The notes beneath the pieces are model-generated. The model saw nothing but the letters and a program-made list of their open reading frames with translations. It had not been told where the DNA came from and ran no database searches. Shown here one piece after another: positions 39,555-48,934 of a stretch of DNA of 64,000 nt. Positions within the stretch are counted from its first letter, which is position 1, and each line of letters opens with the position of its first letter. The translations under genes were made by a program, and so were the position numbers. The DNA comes from an uncultured Paracoccaceae bacterium. GTDB taxonomy: Bacteria > Pseudomonadota > Alphaproteobacteria > Rhodobacterales > Rhodobacteraceae. The stretch covers positions 124,001 to 188,000 of the forward strand of contig CANMUM010000002.1 of assembly GCA_947501025.1 (NCBI GenBank), read 5' to 3'.

Positions 39555-39743
39555 TTATTTTCCCATTTGGCTTGCGCGCTCTGCAGCAATCTTAATTTCT
39601 TCTGCGATTTCAAGCGCTTCTTCTGGATCAAAATCCATATTAATTTCTTTGCCGTTAAGCAAAATGATAAAACGCACATTGCCAACATTGGTCGGGCCAA
39701 TTTGCAAATCAGCAGCTTCTACAACTTCATTATGCTTAGACAT
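39555..39743 (-). CDS. Small conserved protein (DUF6324-like)
   Basis: A 62-residue acidic protein. The segment AADLQIGPTNVGNVRF and the closing EEALEIAEEIKIAAERA resemble DUF6324 proteins of Rhizobiales (from memory, not searched); function unknown. The ATG at 39743 has a GAGGT site; an in-frame ATG 11 codons upstream has a poorer one. In many genomes zapA occupies the place upstream of 6S RNA, but this is not ZapA. Confidence 0.75.
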   Translation of the reverse strand: MSKHNEVVEAADLQIGPTNVGNVRFIILLNGKEINMDFDPEEALEIAEEIKIAAERASQMGK

Positions 39744-39813
39744 ATGGGTACCTCTATTTCTATTTTTGTTAGACAAAATTTTTATGGGATAATCAAGGGC
39801 TAAGGATGTGCTT

Positions 39814-39843
39814 TTTACATGAAAACGACTTGCCTTTTATAAT
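39814..39843 (+). promoter_or_regulatory. Promoter of tRNA-His
   Basis: TTTACA, 18 bp, TATAAT (perfect -10), 24 bp before the mature tRNA end. This is the best sigma-70-type match in the window. Confidence 0.6.
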
Positions 39844-39867
39844 GCCTTGGTTTATTTGAGCCGTAAT

Positions 39868-39944
39868 GCCGCTTTAGCTCAGTTGGTTAGAGCGCTGGTT
39901 TGTGGAACCAGAGGTCCCCCGTTCAAGCCGGGGAAGCGGTACCA
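39868..39944 (+). tRNA. tRNA-His (GTG anticodon)
   Basis: A 77-nt cloverleaf including an encoded CCA. The anticodon stem CTGGT/ACCAG encloses TTGTGGA (anticodon GTG), and the T arm is CCCCG-TTCAAGC-CGGGG. The acceptor begins GCCGCTT with a G1.U72 wobble, discriminator A73, and a T rather than G precedes position 1. The universal G-1/C73 pair is therefore absent, as known for a large alphaproteobacterial clade. Confidence 0.95.
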
Positions 39945-40084
39945 TCCCCTTCCTAAAGTCAATTTTATTCAAAAGACCAACATTATACTGATGGTTTTTA
40001 TAAAAGCCGAATGTCCTCAACGCTTTACTTAAAATTAAATATTAATATGCTTTATGATGCTTGATTTTAAATTATTAGGCAATA

Positions 40085-40729
40085 ATGACAAAAATATATA
40101 TTTATGAAAATTATACCATAACAAAAGACCATGGGCGCGCGCTAAGTATAACTGTGGCAATTATTGCACTTATTATATTTGCGCCCATAATCACCTCCAT
40201 ATTTTTATATCTGTGCTTTGTACATAAAGGGATTCCTATTTTTGCGCATGAGCGTGTTGGTCAAAATGGCAGATTCTTTAAATGTTATAAATTCCAGACA
40301 ATGCGCCCGGACTCCCAAAAACTTCTTCAATTACACCTTGAAAATAATAAAGATGCTGCCATCGAGTGGAACGAATCTCAAAAGCTAAAAAATGACCCCC
40401 GCATATTTGGCAGGTTCTGTGAATTTTTACGCAAAACGGGCCTTGATGAACTTCCCCAAATTTTTAACATCCTTAGAGGTGATATGGATATTGTGGGGCC
40501 GCGCCCTGTCACAAGCCAAGAGCTTCCACGCTATGGCGACAACATACGCCACTATTATTCCGTTCGACCAGGTTTAACTGGGCAATGGCAAGTCTCAGGC
40601 CGCAACAATATGTCTTACGAAGATCGGGTTTCTCTTGATGTTGAGTATATCAAAACAGCAACCCTCTATACAGATATCATCATCATTTTGAAAACAGCTT
40701 TCCAGGTCGCTGCAAGAGCTGGCTACTAG
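40085..40729 (+). CDS. ExoY-like undecaprenyl-phosphate sugar-1-phosphate transferase
   Basis: A 214-residue short-form bacterial sugar transferase that starts a polysaccharide repeat by moving a sugar phosphate onto undecaprenyl phosphate. One N-terminal membrane helix (about 18-45) precedes the catalytic domain with FKCYKFQTM, GLDELPQIFNILRGDMDIVGPRPV-type residues (KTGLDELPQ, GDMDIVGPRP) and RPGLTGQWQVSGR. The donor (Gal, Glc or other) is not readable. First gene of the polysaccharide locus, 140 bp after tRNA-His. Confidence 0.93.
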   Translation: MTKIYIYENYTITKDHGRALSITVAIIALIIFAPIITSIFLYLCFVHKGIPIFAHERVGQNGRFFKCYKFQTMRPDSQKLLQLHLENNKDAAIEWNESQKLKNDPRIFGRFCEFLRKTGLDELPQIFNILRGDMDIVGPRPVTSQELPRYGDNIRHYYSVRPGLTGQWQVSGRNNMSYEDRVSLDVEYIKTATLYTDIIIILKTAFQVAARAGY

Positions 40730-40756
40730 TTTTAAATACACTATTTGAGGTTAAAA

Positions 40757-41512
40757 ATGTTTTTTATTTTTATTTATAACAGCTTCAAACTTTGGAGCAA
40801 TTATCTCGTGACAGAATATGAAACCGATCATGATGATTATGAATGCAACTCTACAACTGATATATGCGAGCCAATTCTTGGTACAATAGAAGATGATACG
40901 CTCACGGGTGATGAATGTGACGATATCATTACCGGCTATGAAGGTGATGACATCATCCTTGGCAATGATGGTAATGACACACTTTACGGCAATGAAGGCG
41001 AGGATCATATAACTGGCGGTTATGGTGAAGATATAATCAGGGGCGGGAAAGGTGCCGATCAACTTCATGGAGGAAAGGGCAATGACACCCTTTTTGGCGG
41101 CAGTGGCCAAGATTTTCTGAATGGTGGAAACGGCAATGATGAATTAAACGGTGGAAACGGAAAAGATGTCCTCAATGGTAGTATCGGGAACGATACGCTT
41201 TATGGCGGCAATGGCGACGACCGATTATATGGTGGTGAAGGCAACGATGTTGCATTCGGTGGCGATGGTGATGATGTGTTCATATTTGAAACAATATATT
41301 CGAGTTTTGATTCATTCAGTGGGGACGCAGGGCAAGATCAAGTTAAAATCATTATTCAAAATCAAACCGAATGGGATGCATATTGCGGGGTTCTCGAAAA
41401 TCTGGAGGGGCAAGCAGGTGAAGTCAATATAGATACAATGGGGTTTTCATATGATTCTATCGAGCGCATCACACTTGCTTTTGATGACGCATTAGCTCAC
41501 TTTATACTTTGA
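40757..41512 (+). CDS. RTX calcium-binding repeat protein
   Basis: A 251-residue acidic protein. Residues about 45-175 hold some 14 tandem nonapeptide repeats of the GGxGxDxLx type (for example GGKGNDTLF, GGNGNDELN), which form calcium-loaded beta rolls outside the cell. The C-terminal 75 residues have no known enzyme motif and end in hydrophobic FIL, resembling type I secretion signals. A short hydrophobic N-terminus is present but no clear Sec cleavage site. A GAGG site supports the ATG at 40757. No type I exporter is in the window. It lies between the initiating transferase and the polymerase, suggesting a secreted partner of the polysaccharide. Confidence 0.88.
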   Translation: MFFIFIYNSFKLWSNYLVTEYETDHDDYECNSTTDICEPILGTIEDDTLTGDECDDIITGYEGDDIILGNDGNDTLYGNEGEDHITGGYGEDIIRGGKGADQLHGGKGNDTLFGGSGQDFLNGGNGNDELNGGNGKDVLNGSIGNDTLYGGNGDDRLYGGEGNDVAFGGDGDDVFIFETIYSSFDSFSGDAGQDQVKIIIQNQTEWDAYCGVLENLEGQAGEVNIDTMGFSYDSIERITLAFDDALAHFIL

Positions 41513-41527
41513 TCGGGGCATGTTGTA

Positions 41528-42784
41528 TTGATCGCCCACCCTTCATCATTCACCGCGCCGAAAAAGCTCAATTCCCGCCGATTAGTTGACATCTCCTTCT
41601 TATCTCTGGTGATCTTACTGGCGGGAGACGCCTTATTGCGCACGGGCTTATCATCCCTATTATGGCTTATGGCTTATGGTTGCTTAGCCTTGTCTATTTT
41701 GATGAATTTACGTGGTTTCTTGACAGTCTTTATGTGCAACCAATCTATATTGTTCATTGGATATCTCGCCATGATTTCATCTCTGTGGTCTGTTATGCCA
41801 AGTTTGAGCCTTATCGCAGGCATACAACTCACCGTCACGATACTCATTGGAATCTATATGGGTAGCCGCTTCAATTTATATGAAATTATTTTCATATATG
41901 CAGTCACTGCTGGACTTACAATCGTTGTCTCATCACTCAATCTCAGCGGAATATTTGGAGAAAGTTACAGTGATGTCGGCGGTTTTTTAGGAATATACAC
42001 ACATAAAAACCTCTTTGCTCCGCAAATCGGGTTATTTATGCTCTGCTCGCTGCCATTTGCATATATGTATCCAGGCGTTAGGCCATTCATTACCATTGCA
42101 ATCATAATCGCAATATACTTTCTGTGGATCGCAAAATCAGTTGCAACGCTTGGTGCCGTGATGCTCTTTTGCTCGGCTTCAATCATAATATTTATGCTCG
42201 CCTCATCAGCGCGCAACAGGTTCACTATATCATTATTCTGCATATTGTGCGGTGTTACAACATTCTTGGTTTTTCTTAATTTCAATATCGGTTTTTGGGA
42301 TATTCTTGATTCTCTTGGCAAAGACAGAACCCTCACTGGAAGACTTGATATTTGGAAAGTCGGCATACAACATTTTAAACAAGATGAATATATTGGAATA
42401 GGTTATGCTGCCTTTTGGAAATATCCAGAATTTCTCAGTGAAATCACATTGCTCAAGGATAGCTATGGAGAAAATGTCACGGCATTCCACAATTTTGCTA
42501 TAGAAGCTCTGGTTTCATTTGGCATCGTCGGAATTTTTCCGATCCTAGCTTTCTGCTTCACGCCCACTCACAGACTTTATCGATTGCTCATGATGAAGGA
42601 TCGCTCAAGCCATTGGAGTATCATGTGCATCGCAATTGCCATAATTGGGTTTTGCTTTTTTCTTGCATTGTTTGGCCCACATTTAATGCGTCAACATGAA
42701 ACAACGATGTTCATATTTCCAGCGCTTGCGGTTGCTGCTCAAATGGAAATGGCGCAAACACGAAGGAACAGATCGCAATGCTAA
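41528..42784 (+). CDS. O-antigen ligase / Wzy-family polysaccharide polymerase (TTG start)
   Basis: A 418-residue protein with about eleven hydrophobic segments and a large periplasmic loop near residues 275-320 (DSLGKDRTLTGRLDIW), where this family carries its catalytic arginine and the GRxxIW motif. It most likely polymerises lipid-linked repeats in the periplasm; O-antigen ligases share the fold. A TTG at 41528 is the only start near the upstream GGGG site; the next in-frame ATG is 47 codons in. Overlaps the next gene by 7 bp. Confidence 0.85.
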   Translation: MIAHPSSFTAPKKLNSRRLVDISFLSLVILLAGDALLRTGLSSLLWLMAYGCLALSILMNLRGFLTVFMCNQSILFIGYLAMISSLWSVMPSLSLIAGIQLTVTILIGIYMGSRFNLYEIIFIYAVTAGLTIVVSSLNLSGIFGESYSDVGGFLGIYTHKNLFAPQIGLFMLCSLPFAYMYPGVRPFITIAIIIAIYFLWIAKSVATLGAVMLFCSASIIIFMLASSARNRFTISLFCILCGVTTFLVFLNFNIGFWDILDSLGKDRTLTGRLDIWKVGIQHFKQDEYIGIGYAAFWKYPEFLSEITLLKDSYGENVTAFHNFAIEALVSFGIVGIFPILAFCFTPTHRLYRLLMMKDRSSHWSIMCIAIAIIGFCFFLALFGPHLMRQHETTMFIFPALAVAAQMEMAQTRRNRSQC

Positions 42785-43908
42785 TTTTATCTATAATCTT
42801 CATCATATTATTTGTGTATCCATATATGATTTACCCACAAATATTGAAATATATTCGTCCCTTCAAAGGCGAGGCCGTTATAGATACTTCGCCAAAAAAA
42901 TTCGCTTTGTTTTTTTCGGCCTATAACGAGGAAGCCCAAATTGGAAAAACCATTGAATGGCTGGAACAATTGAAACAAAAATGGCCTGAGCTTGGTATTT
43001 TGGCATATGACGACTGTTCTTCTGACAACACAGCGTCTCTACTTGAAGAATCGGAATCAATTCATCTCATCAAGGGGACAACTCGGCGCGGAAAGCCTTA
43101 TGGAATCCGCAAGCTGATCAATGTTTCAAAAGCAGATATAGGCATTTTTATAGATGCAAATGTCATTGCTGATGTTCAGTCAGTTCTACATTTCAAGCGT
43201 TACTTTGAAAACTCTAAAATTGGAACGGTTGATGCAAAACTGAGCTATGTTGATGGACATAACACCAATGAAGAGGTTGAGTCATTTTATTGGAAGATGG
43301 AAGAAAGACTAAAATATCTTGAAACAAAAACGGGAAACACAGTTGGTGCAGACGGCTCCATGTTCGCAACGCGCCTTGAAACATATCCAGATTTTCCAGA
43401 CGATAATGCAGATGATTTCCGTGTATCAATGGAAAGTATATTTTTGGGCCAACGCTGTATAACGGCCGATGACATATTTATTTATGAAGCGAGTACATCA
43501 AGCAGTATTGATGAGTTTTACAGAAAGAAACGTATTGCTTGTGGGGCATTTGCAGCCCATCGCCATATGTGGCCACAGCTCACCAAAATGAATGCAATTG
43601 ATAAGTGGAAATATTTTTCACACCGCTTCTTGAGATGGAATGGTGCATTGCTTTTATGGGCTGCAGGGATAAGTGCATTGCTCTTCATGCATCAATTGCA
43701 AAATATAAAGTATATGTATTTAGCCATGCTGATGTGCGGAATGCTTCTGGCATCAATTCCAAAACTTAGAAAACTGACAATGAAAATTGTGAACATTCTC
43801 ATTGCCATACACGCCATACAATTTGGAATATTCGAGAATATCCTTGGCAAATCCTATAAGACATGGCGCCCAGCACAAAGCCGCCAAAAAGGCAGCGAAA
43901 CATTATGA
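42778..43908 (+). CDS. Membrane-associated family 2 glycosyltransferase
   Basis: A 376-residue GT-A fold enzyme. A short N-terminal helix precedes FFSAYNEEAQIGKTIEWLE (about 43-61), the nucleotide-binding DD in AYDDCSSDN, and a second acidic motif near ADDIFIYEA; two helices close the C-terminus. The sugar is unknown. Overlaps the polymerase by 7 bp and the next gene by ATGA, so it is translated in concert with both. Confidence 0.88.
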   Translation: MLILSIIFIILFVYPYMIYPQILKYIRPFKGEAVIDTSPKKFALFFSAYNEEAQIGKTIEWLEQLKQKWPELGILAYDDCSSDNTASLLEESESIHLIKGTTRRGKPYGIRKLINVSKADIGIFIDANVIADVQSVLHFKRYFENSKIGTVDAKLSYVDGHNTNEEVESFYWKMEERLKYLETKTGNTVGADGSMFATRLETYPDFPDDNADDFRVSMESIFLGQRCITADDIFIYEASTSSSIDEFYRKKRIACGAFAAHRHMWPQLTKMNAIDKWKYFSHRFLRWNGALLLWAAGISALLFMHQLQNIKYMYLAMLMCGMLLASIPKLRKLTMKIVNILIAIHAIQFGIFENILGKSYKTWRPAQSRQKGSETL

Positions 43909-45047
43909 CAAAAAATGTTGCCGTTTTTGCGTTTGATATCAGTGAAATCTCTCAAATCAGACGTATAGAAAGCTTCATTCGGCTTGGGATGAAGGTCACT
44001 TCCTATAGTATGCGTCGTCAAAATATGAATGAAGATTTTGTGCCGAGTTGGCCCAATATCCATTTGTTTTATACGGAAAACGAAAAACCCATAAAACGGA
44101 TTATGACGATAATGCTATCATGGATAAAGCTATGTTTCCGACTAAAACGCCTCGCTCAATCCGATGTCATTATAGCGCGCAATTTTGATATGCTTCTCAT
44201 TGCACTCGGTGCAAAACTTATGCTGCATATATTTGGACTTAAAAAGAATATCGATCTTGTCTATGAATGTTTGGACATACATTCATATTTTTGCGCAGAT
44301 GGATTTCGTGGTCGTTTCGCTCGTTTCTTCGAGCGATTAGCGCTTAGATTTACAAACCGAATAATTGTTTCATCGCCCGCATTCAAAAAACACTACTTTC
44401 AAGACATGCAAGATTTTGCAGGCGACATTTATATCGTTGAAAATAAATTAGTGGCGGCTCCAAGCCTGCGGACAAAACCTCAGATCTCCATCCGATCACC
44501 AATTAAGATCGGGCTTGTTGGCACGATACGCTGTGCTCCAAGCGTGCAGATACTTTTGGCGATTGCACGAAAACATCCAAGTTTTTTTGAGATCCATTTC
44601 CATGGAGTTATCCACTCTCATTCACTCCCCAATTTTGAACATGATATCTTAGGTCTGAGCAATGTCTATATGCATGGGCCATATAACTATTACTCCGATC
44701 TTAAGAAAATTTATCAAAATCTTAACTATGTTTGGGCACAAGATTTATGGCAAAGAAATGGGAACTCTATGTGGCTTTTACCAAATCGAATTTATGAAGC
44801 GGGATATTTTGGATGCCCAAGTATAGCTTTATCACAATCTGAAACGGGAAGAAAAATCTCACGGATGGGCTGGGGATTTTGTGTCGACCATATAGATGTG
44901 GATATAGTTTCCAAAAAAATCCTGAGTATTGGCGCGCGTGAATATAGTGAAATTTGCAAGATAATTTCCAACACACCAACATCTAATTTTGTGCAATCTG
45001 ACCGTGACCTATTAGCTTTTTTCAGAAATGATGGTGCCGCCAGATGA
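43905..45047 (+). CDS. GT-B fold glycosyltransferase (GT4-like)
   Basis: A 380-residue cytoplasmic transferase. The second Rossmann domain opens with KIGLVGTIRCAPSVQIL (about 202-218), followed by the acceptor/donor region LPNRIYEAGYFGCPSIA, which holds the family E-x7-type donor-binding residues. The N-terminal half (YECLDIHSYFCADGF) is typical of surface-polysaccharide GT4 enzymes. Overlaps its neighbours by ATGA on both sides. Confidence 0.85.
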   Translation: MTKNVAVFAFDISEISQIRRIESFIRLGMKVTSYSMRRQNMNEDFVPSWPNIHLFYTENEKPIKRIMTIMLSWIKLCFRLKRLAQSDVIIARNFDMLLIALGAKLMLHIFGLKKNIDLVYECLDIHSYFCADGFRGRFARFFERLALRFTNRIIVSSPAFKKHYFQDMQDFAGDIYIVENKLVAAPSLRTKPQISIRSPIKIGLVGTIRCAPSVQILLAIARKHPSFFEIHFHGVIHSHSLPNFEHDILGLSNVYMHGPYNYYSDLKKIYQNLNYVWAQDLWQRNGNSMWLLPNRIYEAGYFGCPSIALSQSETGRKISRMGWGFCVDHIDVDIVSKKILSIGAREYSEICKIISNTPTSNFVQSDRDLLAFFRNDGAAR

Positions 45048-45868
45048 GCACTTTGAAAACATTCATGCGAAGAAGTAAAGTTTATAGCGCGCGCACAAAA
45101 AAAACACTTCCATTTGCAACAAAATTAAAACGTCATATTGCATTTATGCATATGCCAAAATGTGCTGGAACTTCACTTTCAAATGCACTATATGGATTGG
45201 TTCCCTTACATAAACGCGTAGGTGTCATTGATGCGAACGCAACACGTTTGGCCGCGGGCGTTATGCATCACAATGTGATCGATTGGGAGGCATGTCACGA
45301 AGATTTGGATGATCCAAAACCATGCTTTGATTTGCGCGAGGGTGAATTGATTACTCATATGAATTGGAAAACACCCCTTATCCATGGCCATTTCCTGTGG
45401 TCAGATCATGCTTATGAACATTTTCATAAAGATTATGATTTTATCACTATGCTCCGAAACCCGGTTGATCGCGCGTTATCAAATTTTCGTATGAACAAAA
45501 ATGAAGGCATTCTGCCAAATGATTTTCATGTTGATGATTGGCTATCATCAAAATTAGGCTTTCATCACGGCTCAACATATCTTCGCTATTTTTCAGGAAA
45601 TGCGATCCTATCGATTGATGATGCGGAACATCATTTATCCACTGCCATAGAAAATGCGCAAAAATTCAACCTTATTGGATGCGTGGAAAAACAGAGTCTT
45701 TTTATACAGAAATTTCAAAAACTCTACGGTTCAAAGCCATCCATTGGAAAAGACAATAGAGCTAAAAATGATGTGATCAACCTTAGCGAAAAGCAGCTAT
45801 CAAAATTAAATGAATTATGTAGATATGATCATATAATTTATGAGAAATTTCGAGATTGGCAGCTCTAA
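45044..45868 (+). CDS. Sulfotransferase (Sulfotransfer_2-like)
   Basis: A 274-residue PAPS-dependent enzyme. The 5'-phosphosulfate loop is MPKCAGTSLSNAL (about 37-49) and the 3'-phosphate-binding segment MLRNPVDRALSNF begins at M136, both well conserved. Such enzymes transfer sulfate to carbohydrate hydroxyls; here the likely target is the growing or finished polysaccharide repeat. No membrane segment, so it acts in the cytoplasm. The ATG overlaps the previous stop. Confidence 0.9.
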   Translation: MSTLKTFMRRSKVYSARTKKTLPFATKLKRHIAFMHMPKCAGTSLSNALYGLVPLHKRVGVIDANATRLAAGVMHHNVIDWEACHEDLDDPKPCFDLREGELITHMNWKTPLIHGHFLWSDHAYEHFHKDYDFITMLRNPVDRALSNFRMNKNEGILPNDFHVDDWLSSKLGFHHGSTYLRYFSGNAILSIDDAEHHLSTAIENAQKFNLIGCVEKQSLFIQKFQKLYGSKPSIGKDNRAKNDVINLSEKQLSKLNELCRYDHIIYEKFRDWQL

Positions 45869-45869
45869 A

Positions 45870-47168
45870 ATGCACAGAGCGGCAGGTACATCACTTCAAC
45901 TATTTTTCTTACGTATGGGTGGCGCTTTTGCTGCACTCATTTCGAATCTTTTGCTCGCAAAATTTGTACCAGATGGCCAGCTCGGCGTCATGTTGACAAT
46001 GATGTCCATGGCAACTCTTGCATCAATCTTACCCTTTTTATGTTTGGATGCGGCGATCATTCGTTTTCTGCGGCAATATGTTGCACAGAATGACTTCGAC
46101 AGTTTGCGTGCATATTTACGCTTTCTCCTTCGCATAAATAAAATCATCGTTTATGGGATTGCTATAGTGGTTTTCAGTCTTTCTATTTACACATTGATAC
46201 ACGAAAAATACTTGCCTTTATGGGCTTGGAGTCCTCTTATTCTCGCTTCAATATTGTTCTCTTGGATGCGCTTTCGAAGTCAAATCTCCAATGCAGATGG
46301 GGAGGTTGTTTATTCAACAATAGGACGGTCATTTGCGAGGCCAATTATTTTTTTGGTTGGAATCACAGTTTTTATATTGTTGGATCATCCTATTTCGTCA
46401 TTTTGGATTTCATTGGTTTTTCTGGCTTCCGTCTTATCCGCCTGCATATTGCAACATATGCTCATTTCACCATTACCAGCCATTGCGGGGCCATCCATCG
46501 CCTACAAACCCGAATGGGTAAGCGGTGGATTATCTTTAGGGGTGAACATGGTCTTTCAAGAATACCTCGTTGAAATATTAATCATCATTGTTGCATTAAC
46601 CCTTCCAAGCGAAGATGTTGCCGTTTACGCAATCGCGCTAAGATTGGTTGCATTTGCACGTTTTTCTGTCATTGCGGTCGACATGTCATTTCGACCAATT
46701 ATCGCAAAAAACCTCGCTTCACAAAACATTACTAAAGTAGCCAGAAAGTTAAAAGCTTCAGCAAAAATAAGGCTATATTTTGCACTAATTGCTATTATTG
46801 GATTATTTATTGGCACCGAGATTTTTCAACATTTTTTAGGTGGCATATTCATCAATGTAAGCGCCCTGCTCCCTATCCTATTGCTAGACGTTATCGTTCT
46901 CGCACTTCTTGGCTCTCCTCATTTCTTACTCGGACAAACTCAACACGCCCCATGCTTAATTCCAGCGACAATTGGCTCAACGATCCTCTTGGCAATTGGT
47001 GTTTATTGGGGTGGTAAATTTGGAGGTCTCACAGGAGCAGCTTGGTTAAGTTCACTCATATTAAGCTTCCGCTTAATTTATTTATTTATGCTGACTTATC
47101 GTCGAATTCATTTCAATAGCTCACTTATTCCAATGCCAAAGATTTGGAGACTCAACAATGTCACTTAG
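45870..47168 (+). CDS. Wzx-like polysaccharide flippase
   Basis: A 432-residue membrane protein with about 12-14 hydrophobic segments, the size and layout of oligosaccharide flippases of the MATE/MOP superfamily that turn lipid-linked repeats across the inner membrane. The N-terminus (AAGTSLQLFFLRMGGAFAALISN) is typical. The ATG at 45870 lies 1 bp after the sulfotransferase stop; an ATG at 45840 would overlap it by 29 bp and has no ribosome site. Confidence 0.88.
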   Translation: MHRAAGTSLQLFFLRMGGAFAALISNLLLAKFVPDGQLGVMLTMMSMATLASILPFLCLDAAIIRFLRQYVAQNDFDSLRAYLRFLLRINKIIVYGIAIVVFSLSIYTLIHEKYLPLWAWSPLILASILFSWMRFRSQISNADGEVVYSTIGRSFARPIIFLVGITVFILLDHPISSFWISLVFLASVLSACILQHMLISPLPAIAGPSIAYKPEWVSGGLSLGVNMVFQEYLVEILIIIVALTLPSEDVAVYAIALRLVAFARFSVIAVDMSFRPIIAKNLASQNITKVARKLKASAKIRLYFALIAIIGLFIGTEIFQHFLGGIFINVSALLPILLLDVIVLALLGSPHFLLGQTQHAPCLIPATIGSTILLAIGVYWGGKFGGLTGAAWLSSLILSFRLIYLFMLTYRRIHFNSSLIPMPKIWRLNNVT

Positions 47169-48003
47169 AACCGTTGACTTCATCATAGCTGGATCAATGC
47201 GTTGCGGGACAACGAGTCTCTACTACGAACTTGCACGTCATCCCGAAATTTCCATGTCACGCAAAAAAGAAACTGATCATTTCATTTCTGACTGCCCACC
47301 TCAGTCCTATGACGCTCAGTTCAATAAATCAAAAAGGATATGGGGAGAAGCTTCACCCAATTACAGCAAATTTGATATTTTCCCAGACGTTCCACAAAGA
47401 ATACATAAGCACTCTCCTAATACCAAGTTGATTTTCTTAGTGCGCGACCCATGCGATCGTATCGTTTCTCAATATCGCCATTCACTTGCAATGGGAAATA
47501 TATCGAACTCTGAAAGCATATCTATCGGCTCCAAAGCCATGACACATATGATCAATACATCAAAATATTTCGCGCAGCTTTCCAAATTTAGAGAGTATTT
47601 TGATAAAAATTCTTTGCTGGTTCTTAAGATGGAGGACTATATCGACAATCGGTTGGCTACCCTCGATAAAATGACAAACTTTATCGGCGCATCAGCCCAT
47701 GATTGGGGAGATAAACCCCTCGCTGAAAATAGCTCGCACGCTTTGATGAGATATCCAAATATAATTAAGAATTTACGCAAAAACGTCATGTTGCAAAAGC
47801 TATACAATAGAATTCCTCATCAATGGCAAACACGGGCCAAAAACCTTGTTTCTCACAAAAGTTACAGCATTAAAGAAAACCAATCAGCTGCAATATACCG
47901 TAATGAATTATTAAATATATTGCGAGATGACATTATTGCATTTGGAAATGAATACAAAATCGATGTGAGCGGCTGGTTAATGGGGACACAAGATGATGCA
48001 TGA
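47158..48003 (+). CDS. Sulfotransferase (Sulfotransfer_1-like)
   Basis: A 281-residue PAPS-dependent sulfotransferase, unlike the one at 45044 beyond the core. The 5' motif is AGSMRCGTTSLYYEL (about 11-25), the 3' motif IFLVRDPCDRIVSQYRHS starts at I92, and the glutamate in EASPNYS is likely the base, as in heparan N-/O-sulfotransferases. It points to a second sulfated position on the polysaccharide. Overlaps the flippase by 11 bp and the next gene by 11 bp. Confidence 0.9.
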   Translation: MSLRTVDFIIAGSMRCGTTSLYYELARHPEISMSRKKETDHFISDCPPQSYDAQFNKSKRIWGEASPNYSKFDIFPDVPQRIHKHSPNTKLIFLVRDPCDRIVSQYRHSLAMGNISNSESISIGSKAMTHMINTSKYFAQLSKFREYFDKNSLLVLKMEDYIDNRLATLDKMTNFIGASAHDWGDKPLAENSSHALMRYPNIIKNLRKNVMLQKLYNRIPHQWQTRAKNLVSHKSYSIKENQSAAIYRNELLNILRDDIIAFGNEYKIDVSGWLMGTQDDA

Positions 48004-48934
48004 AAAACAAACCAAAATCATAATTGCGGCATTAACCTATGAACGAGAGCAAGGCCTTGCGACATTACTCAATGCGGTTGAGAAGCTTAACATTGTATCG
48101 CATATAGCTCTGGAATTGCTCATCGTGGATAATTCACCCTCCCACAGCGCAAAGGCCCAGCTTACCGAATATGCCAAAGCATTCCGATTCCCCATGCACA
48201 TAAAAAATGTCACGGAAAGAGGAATAGCGCACGCACGCAACCAAGTCCTAGAACATGCCCTAAAAAGTGATGCTGAATATCTGCTCATGATTGATGATGA
48301 TGAATACCCGTCTCAAAATTGGGTCACTGAGATGATAAATGCATTTGACAAATTTGGCGGGCATGTTGTGATCGGCCCTGTTCGCCCTATATTTGATAAA
48401 CCTCCAAGCCCATGGATGATCGCAGGCAAGCATTTCAGTTTCGGTGGATATCAAGATGGGGAGGTGCTCCGTGAAGGAAATACATCAAACGCTGCTGTGA
48501 AACTTGACTTTTTAAGAGCGCATTCAGTTCGCTTCAATCGGCAATTTGATTTTACAGGTGGAGAGGACACTTGTTTTTTTCATGAGCTTTTGAAAGTTGG
48601 TGCGCGGATCACATTTGCCCAACATGCAATCGTCAATGAGACAATCGTTGCGCACCGATCTACGATCTCGTGGTTACTAAAACGATGGATGCGAACTGGA
48701 AATACCGATGCATATATTCGCTTATTAAACACCGAAAATCGTTTGTTCATATTTATGGAGGGCATCATGAGAACGATGATTGGCACCTTCCTCATGATTG
48801 CTTCAATCGCGCCATTGATCTTTGGCTACACTTCTAAGTTTTTTGATCATTTGCGCATTACATCACGTGGTATGGGATATATTGGCGCGTCATTGCGCAT
48901 ACAATATAATGAGTACAGAGATTTGAATAGATGA
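47993..48934 (+). CDS. Family 2 glycosyltransferase
   Basis: A 313-residue GT-A enzyme. Key features are IIIAALTYEREQGLATLL (9-26), the DD-containing LMIDDDEYPSQNWV (about 97-110), and FTGGEDTCFFHEL (about 187-200), the acidic motif that closes the active site. The tail carries one or two hydrophobic helices (about 255-283), so it may be membrane-bound. Ends overlapping the co-polymerase start by ATGA. Confidence 0.88.
   Translation: MMHEKQTKIIIAALTYEREQGLATLLNAVEKLNIVSHIALELLIVDNSPSHSAKAQLTEYAKAFRFPMHIKNVTERGIAHARNQVLEHALKSDAEYLLMIDDDEYPSQNWVTEMINAFDKFGGHVVIGPVRPIFDKPPSPWMIAGKHFSFGGYQDGEVLREGNTSNAAVKLDFLRAHSVRFNRQFDFTGGEDTCFFHELLKVGARITFAQHAIVNETIVAHRSTISWLLKRWMRTGNTDAYIRLLNTENRLFIFMEGIMRTMIGTFLMIASIAPLIFGYTSKFFDHLRITSRGMGYIGASLRIQYNEYRDLNR

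Noticed and set aside
45840-45869. Upstream start for the flippase
   Set aside because: It would overlap the sulfotransferase by 29 bp without a ribosome site; the ATG at 45870 is simpler.
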